DNA from: Deltaproteobacteria bacterium
GTDB lineage: Bacteria; Desulfobacterota; GWC2-55-46; UBA9637
Length of the DNA: 9,116 nt
Direction: 5' to 3'
NCBI GenBank assembly: GCA_016234985.1
Contig: JACRNK010000018.1
Location: 1-9,116 of the forward strand
The notes beneath the pieces are model-generated. The model saw only the letters and a list, made by a program, of their open reading frames with translations. It searched no databases and was not told the origin of the DNA. Of the stretch, positions 6,142 through 9,116 are shown one piece after another; position 1 is the stretch's first letter; the number at the start of each line of letters is the position of its first letter. The position numbers were made by a program, and so were the translations under genes.

Positions 6142-6170
6142 TTGCAATACAAAAACTTTTATGCTATTTT
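6142..6170 (+). promoter_or_regulatory. Likely rimP-nusA-infB promoter with extended -10
   Basis: TTGCAA (6142-6147) is followed after 17 bases by TATTTT (6165-6170), with TGC directly before it as an extended -10. Transcription would start near 6177, about 70 bases before rimP, so the hairpin at 6191-6217 would lie in the leader. It is divergent from the membrane-gene promoter. A direct repeat AACTTTCTGCT at 6115-6125 and 6132-6142 lies between the two. Confidence 0.45.
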
Positions 6171-6190
6171 TACAAAGATGTTCTTTTGAG

Positions 6191-6217
6191 AAAGTGGGCT
6201 TATGCCCGCTTTTTTGT
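6191..6217 (+). terminator. Terminator-like hairpin in the rimP leader, possible attenuator
   Basis: AGTGGGC (6193-6199) pairs with GCCCGCT (6204-6210), with one G-U pair and a TTAT loop. Flanking A-T pairs extend the stem, and a run of T (6210-6215) follows. It lies after the likely promoter and 18 bases before the ribosome site of rimP. No gene ends just upstream on this strand, so attenuation of the operon fits better than termination of a preceding gene. Similar short terminators before rimP have been described in other bacteria. Confidence 0.6.
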
Positions 6218-6245
6218 TTAAGGGTCTTGCTTTTGGAGGTTTTTT

Positions 6246-6710
6246 TTGACTGGAGAAGACATCATAGCGCAGGTAAAAAATGTTGCGGAACCTATTATTA
6301 TCCAAAAAGGAATGGAGCTTGTCGATCTTGAATATAAGATGGAGCATGGACAGTGGGTTCTGCGGTTTTTTATAGACAAGCCAGGCGGTGTGACAGTTGA
6401 CGATTGCGGCGATATAAGCGGAGAGCTTGGAACAACGTTGGATATAAAGGATATTATTCCGCACAGATATAATCTTGAGGTATCATCTCCCGGCCTTGAC
6501 AGGGCTTTGACAAGGGAAAAGGATTTTGTAAATTATAAGGGAAGAAAGGTAAAGATAAAAACCAAACAGCCGATATCCGGCAGGAGAAACTTTTCGGCAA
6601 TATTGGATGATTTTAAAGAAGGAATGGTTTTTTTGATAGACAGCGAAGGCAAAAAATGGGAGATACCGTTTAATAATATTGAAAAGGCAAAGTTGGAGAT
6701 ACAATTATGA
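6246..6710 (+). CDS. rimP: Ribosome maturation factor RimP
   Basis: RimP binds the nascent 30S subunit and is needed for its late assembly. The product has 154 residues, the normal length. TTG at 6246 is the start: GGAGGT (6235-6240) lies 5 bases before it, and an ATG start would cut into the N-terminal domain. The N-terminal alpha/beta domain includes EPIIIQKGMELVDLEYK, WVLRFFIDKPGGVTVDDCGDIS and, at the end, YNLEVSSPGLDRALTREKDF, the most conserved RimP stretch. The C-terminal SH3-like domain follows (about 90-154). It is the first gene of the rimP-nusA-infB operon and is followed by a 100-base gap containing a long hairpin. Confidence 0.96.
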   Translation: MTGEDIIAQVKNVAEPIIIQKGMELVDLEYKMEHGQWVLRFFIDKPGGVTVDDCGDISGELGTTLDIKDIIPHRYNLEVSSPGLDRALTREKDFVNYKGRKVKIKTKQPISGRRNFSAILDDFKEGMVFLIDSEGKKWEIPFNNIEKAKLEIQL

Positions 6711-6790
6711 ATTAGGAATTAGGAATTAGGAGTTATGAATGTGGGATTTAAGAAATTTTATTCATAATTTTTAATTCGTAATTCGTAATT
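6710..6790. repeat. Long inverted repeat with heptamer units between rimP and nusA
   Basis: The arms 6710-6740 and 6760-6790 can pair over 31 positions with two mismatches and three G-U pairs, around a 19-base loop. The left arm is built of AATTAGG units and the right arm of AATTCGT units, so the hairpin is made of heptamer arrays facing each other. It fills the space from the rimP stop to just before the nusA ribosome site. No T-run follows, so it is not a classical terminator. It may be an RNA-processing or stabilising structure, or simply a tolerated repeat. Confidence 0.75.
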
Positions 6791-6810
6791 TACTGAATCT
6801 GGAGGAGGAA

Positions 6811-8100
6811 ATGGGACTTAATCTTAATAATGTCATTGAACAGGTCGGCAAGGATAAAGGGCTTGATAAAAGCATACTCATTGACGCCCTTGAATCCGCA
6901 ATGGTTAAGGCGGCTGAAAAGAAACACGGCCAGAATAAGGTCATAGAGGCGCACTTCAACGAAGAACTGGGCGAGATAGAGTTGTTTCAGTTTAAGACTG
7001 TCGTGACCCATATAACCAACCCTGATCAGGAGGTATCGCTTGCCGAGGCCCATGAGCTTGACCCGGAGGCCGCTCTTGGCGACAGCCTCGGCATCAAACT
7101 CGATACCGCAGAATTCGGCAGAATTGCAGCCCAGACTGCAAAACAGATTATTATCCAGAAGATGAGAGAGGCTGAAAGGAATATTGTATATAACGAGTAT
7201 ACAAATAAAAAAGGCGAGATTGTAACAGGGATAGTGCATACCTTTGAAAGAGGCGATATTATCGTAGACCTCGGCAGGGCAGAGGCTGTCCTTCCGAGAG
7301 ATGAGCAGGTTAAGAGAGAAAGCTACCGCCAGGGCGACAGGCTAAGGGCATTTATAATCGATGTCCGGGATGTTCAAAAGGGGGCGCAGATTGTTCTTTC
7401 AAGGACTCACCCGAATCTTGTAGGCAAGCTTTTTGAGATGGAGGTGCCTGAAATATATGAAGGCATCATCAATATAAAAGGCGTGGCAAGAGAACCGGGA
7501 GACAGGACAAAGATAGCCGTATCGTCAAATGACCAGGCAGTCGACCCTGTGGGCGCATGTGTGGGGGTTAAGGGTTCAAGGGTTCAGGGAGTTGTTCAGG
7601 AGTTGCGGGGAGAAAAGATTGATATAGTTCCGTGGTCTGATGAGCCTGCAAAATTCATATGCAATGCGCTATTGCCTGCCCAGATAGTCAGGGTTATTAT
7701 GGATGAGACAGACCATTCAATGGAGGTTATAGTGCCTGACGACCAGCTTTCTCTGGCCATAGGCAAGAGAGGGCAGAATGTCAGACTGGCTGCCAAACTT
7801 ACCGGTTGGAAGATAGATATCCGCAGTGAAACAGAGACAAAGAAGATTGCAATGGAACAGGCTGCCATAGAGGGCGCTGAAGCCTTGAAAGAAATAGACA
7901 AAGAAGAAACTGAGGGTGAAGATATATCTTCCCTGCCAGGTGTCGGGCCTAAAACAAGAGATGCGCTTAAAGAAGCCGGATTAAATACTGTGGCTGATGT
8001 AATCAATGCCGGCATAGAAAGGCTCTCAGAGATAGAGGGCATTGGCCTTAAAAAGGCGGAAAAAATATTGGAGGCAGCGCGGGAATATAGCAAGCAGTGA
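6811..8100 (+). CDS. nusA: Transcription termination/antitermination factor NusA
   Basis: NusA binds RNA polymerase and nascent RNA, promoting pausing, hairpin-dependent termination and, with other Nus factors, antitermination on rRNA operons. The product has 429 residues. GGAGGAGG at 6801-6808 sits 2 bases before the ATG, a strong but close ribosome site. Domains in order: an N-terminal polymerase-binding domain (about 1-130); an S1 domain (GEIVTGIVHTFERGDIIVDLG and ADLPR-like AVLPRDEQ, about 133-200); KH1 (about 225-290, VGACVGVKGSRVQGVVQELRG); KH2 (about 300-345, LSLAIGKRGQNVRLAAKLTG); and a helix-hairpin-helix end (LPGVGPKTRDALKEAGL and IEGIGLKKAEKILEAA, about 370-427) in place of the two acidic repeats of E. 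coli NusA. It follows rimP in the usual order, and infB begins 56 bases later with no ylxR between. Confidence 0.97.
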   Translation: MGLNLNNVIEQVGKDKGLDKSILIDALESAMVKAAEKKHGQNKVIEAHFNEELGEIELFQFKTVVTHITNPDQEVSLAEAHELDPEAALGDSLGIKLDTAEFGRIAAQTAKQIIIQKMREAERNIVYNEYTNKKGEIVTGIVHTFERGDIIVDLGRAEAVLPRDEQVKRESYRQGDRLRAFIIDVRDVQKGAQIVLSRTHPNLVGKLFEMEVPEIYEGIINIKGVAREPGDRTKIAVSSNDQAVDPVGACVGVKGSRVQGVVQELRGEKIDIVPWSDEPAKFICNALLPAQIVRVIMDETDHSMEVIVPDDQLSLAIGKRGQNVRLAAKLTGWKIDIRSETETKKIAMEQAAIEGAEALKEIDKEETEGEDISSLPGVGPKTRDALKEAGLNTVADVINAGIERLSEIEGIGLKKAEKILEAAREYSKQ

Positions 8101-8106
8101 GCGAGC

Positions 8107-8127
8107 ATGGTGGGTTGCGCCTGCCAT
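8107..8127. repeat. Degenerate GGTGGG-type hairpin between nusA and infB
   Basis: ATGGTGGGT can pair with GCGCCTGCCAT around a TGC loop, with three G-U/T-G pairs. The core GGTGGGTTGCGCCTGCC matches the palindrome in the Rhs gene (3664-3680) at 14 of 17 positions. It lies 7 bases after the nusA stop and upstream of the infB ribosome site. No T-run follows, so it is not a strong terminator. Confidence 0.45.
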
Positions 8128-8156
8128 CAATTTGTTTTATGAAGGGTAAAAAAATA

Positions 8157-9116
8157 ATGCCGGATAAAAAGAAAGAACAAGAAAAACATGTCCCAGCAAG
8201 CTCTAAGCAGGGAACCGATAAAAAGCATGTCCCTGCAGGCATTAAACAGGGAATAGAAGAAAAACGCGTAAAGCCTACTGTTATCAGGAGGAGGGCTGCC
8301 GAACCTACAGAGGCGGAGAAGAAAGAGTCTGCCAAAAAGGCAGAGGAGGAAATAAAGGAAGCAGCAAAAAAGCCGGTTAAAGGTAAAAAAGCCGTTAAAC
8401 ATGCCCCTGCAGAGCCTGCCCCAGCGGTAATAAGCAGGGGCATTAAGCAGGGAGAGGAAAAGGCTGCTAAAAAAATAGGCGCACGAGCAAAAAATAAAGA
8501 AGAATTGCCTGCTGCAATTGCAAAAAAAGAGGAAAAGGCTGCCCCCGCTGTCAAAACAGAAGCAATCCCTTCCGCAGAATCCAAACCAACCTATGCTGCT
8601 TTGCCTCAACCGGAGGTAAGCGCAACAATACCGGCAGAGAAAATTCCTGAAGAAAAGCACGTAAAAAAAGAAATAAAGATTGTTGCCGCAGAAAGGCCTG
8701 CAAAGAAAAAGCAGTTCGAGAGAAGAGGGCCTTCCGGCAAAAAAGGTAAATTTGAAAGGCTTGAGAAATATAACAAGATCAGACCGCCTTCAAGCGATAG
8801 AGAGCTTAAGAAAACTGAAATAACCGTGCCAAAAGCGGCAAAGAGGGTTATAAAGATAGCTGACGCCATAAGTGTGGGAGACCTGTCTCAGAGGCTTGGC
8901 GTAAAGGCAGGCGATATTATAAAGAAACTTATGGACCTCGGCGTAATGGTGACTATCAATCAATTCGTAGATGTGGATACGGCAACTCTGGTCACATCTG
9001 ATTTCGGATATGAAGTGGAGAGCATTGCCCCTCAGGAAGAGCTGCTCATGGAGGATATTACTGAAACACAGGGCGAATTGAAGATCAGACCCCCTGTTGT
9101 AACTGTTATGGGCCAT
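8157..9116 (+). CDS. infB: Translation initiation factor IF-2, N-terminal part, continues beyond the window
   Basis: IF-2 is the GTPase that brings initiator tRNA to the ribosome and joins the subunits. The window holds 320 codons and ends at PPVVTVMGH, the beginning of the G1 loop, so the GTPase and C-terminal domains lie outside. Residues 1-235 are a long Lys/Ala/Glu/Pro-rich, probably disordered linker. Residues about 240-290 (IKIADAISVGDLSQRLGVKAGDIIKKLMDLG) are the conserved IF2_N domain. ATG at 8157 is chosen because AAGGG (8142-8146) lies 10 bases upstream; the in-frame ATG at 8139 has no such site and would add 6 residues. The linker contains palindromic repeats, listed separately. 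Gene order rimP-nusA-infB is standard. Confidence 0.95.
   Translation, partial: MPDKKKEQEKHVPASSKQGTDKKHVPAGIKQGIEEKRVKPTVIRRRAAEPTEAEKKESAKKAEEEIKEAAKKPVKGKKAVKHAPAEPAPAVISRGIKQGEEKAAKKIGARAKNKEELPAAIAKKEEKAAPAVKTEAIPSAESKPTYAALPQPEVSATIPAEKIPEEKHVKKEIKIVAAERPAKKKQFERRGPSGKKGKFERLEKYNKIRPPSSDRELKKTEITVPKAAKRVIKIADAISVGDLSQRLGVKAGDIIKKLMDLGVMVTINQFVDVDTATLVTSDFGYEVESIAPQEELLMEDITETQGELKIRPPVVTVMGH
8187..8453. repeat. Palindromic repeats in the IF-2 linker coding region
   Basis: Three related units occur in frame. TCCCAGC (8191-8197) faces GCAGGGA (8207-8213). TCCCTG (8230-8235) faces CAGGGA (8247-8252). ATGCCCCTGC (8401-8410) faces a perfect 10-bp complement, GCAGGGGCAT (8434-8443). They encode HVPASSKQG (residues 11-19), HVPAGIKQG (24-32) and HAPAEPAPAVISRGIKQG (82-99). 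The CATGTCCC opening is shared with the palindrome in hypF. Confidence 0.65.

Noticed and set aside
8048..8660. Two minus-strand open frames of about 178 codons opposite infB
   Set aside because: Ser/Phe/Leu-rich translation arises from the Lys/Ala-rich IF-2 linker read in reverse; the plus-strand frame is clearly IF-2.
1..9116. CRISPR array, tRNA, rRNA, integrase or attachment site
   Set aside because: No regularly spaced repeats, no cloverleaf or rRNA sequence and no integrase motif were seen; the repeats present are RAYT-related, palindromic or heptamer types.

Overview
The window is bacterial DNA of moderate GC content and joins two conserved housekeeping/metabolic blocks across a short accessory island. 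The minus strand from the left edge to about 1795 carries most of hypF, the carbamoyltransferase that makes the cyanide ligands of [NiFe]-hydrogenases; its C-terminal part lies beyond the edge. The plus strand from 6246 to the right edge carries rimP, nusA and the first 320 codons of infB, in the order common to many bacteria, without a ylxR gene between nusA and infB. Hydrogenase maturation, an Rhs-type protein, a REP-associated transposase and many small dispersed repeats suggest a Gram-negative anaerobe, perhaps of the Nitrospirota or Desulfobacterota type often recovered as metagenome genomes. That placement is a low-confidence guess from style, not from a marker comparison.

Between the blocks (about 1870-5535) lies the accessory island. 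It opens with a tandem pile-up of a repeat and a REP-associated tyrosine transposase (RAYT) element at 1935-2876. The transposase gene is broken by an apparent 2-bp insertion after codon 5. The element carries perfect 20-bp inverted copies of a sequence containing GTAG/CTAC. Next come a 110-residue acyl-carrier-like protein lacking the usual phosphopantetheine serine, a 5'-truncated Rhs protein ending in a Gly/Ala-rich hydrophobic tip, and a 177-residue two-helix membrane protein placed where an immunity gene would be. The island closes with a 146-bp non-coding miniature of the RAYT element (5388-5533) in the same orientation. This miniature cuts off a minus-strand membrane glycosyltransferase-like gene (TMTC/DUF1736 type), of which only the first 170 or so residues remain.

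Small repeats run through both genes and gaps. Palindromic inserts encode Lys-His-Val-Pro stretches in HypF and twice in IF2. A GGTGGGC-TGC-GCCCACC hairpin sits inside the Rhs gene, with a degenerate copy between nusA and infB. Heptamer arrays occur in hypF and around the long hairpin between rimP and nusA. Palindromic elements tolerated inside reading frames, as in Rickettsia, are the most general unusual property of this DNA.

Regulatory signals seen: a likely hypF promoter at 1835-1863; a promoter whose -10 overlaps the first ATG of the truncated membrane gene, favouring the second ATG; an extended -10 promoter for rimP; and a terminator-like hairpin in the rimP leader that may act as an attenuator.
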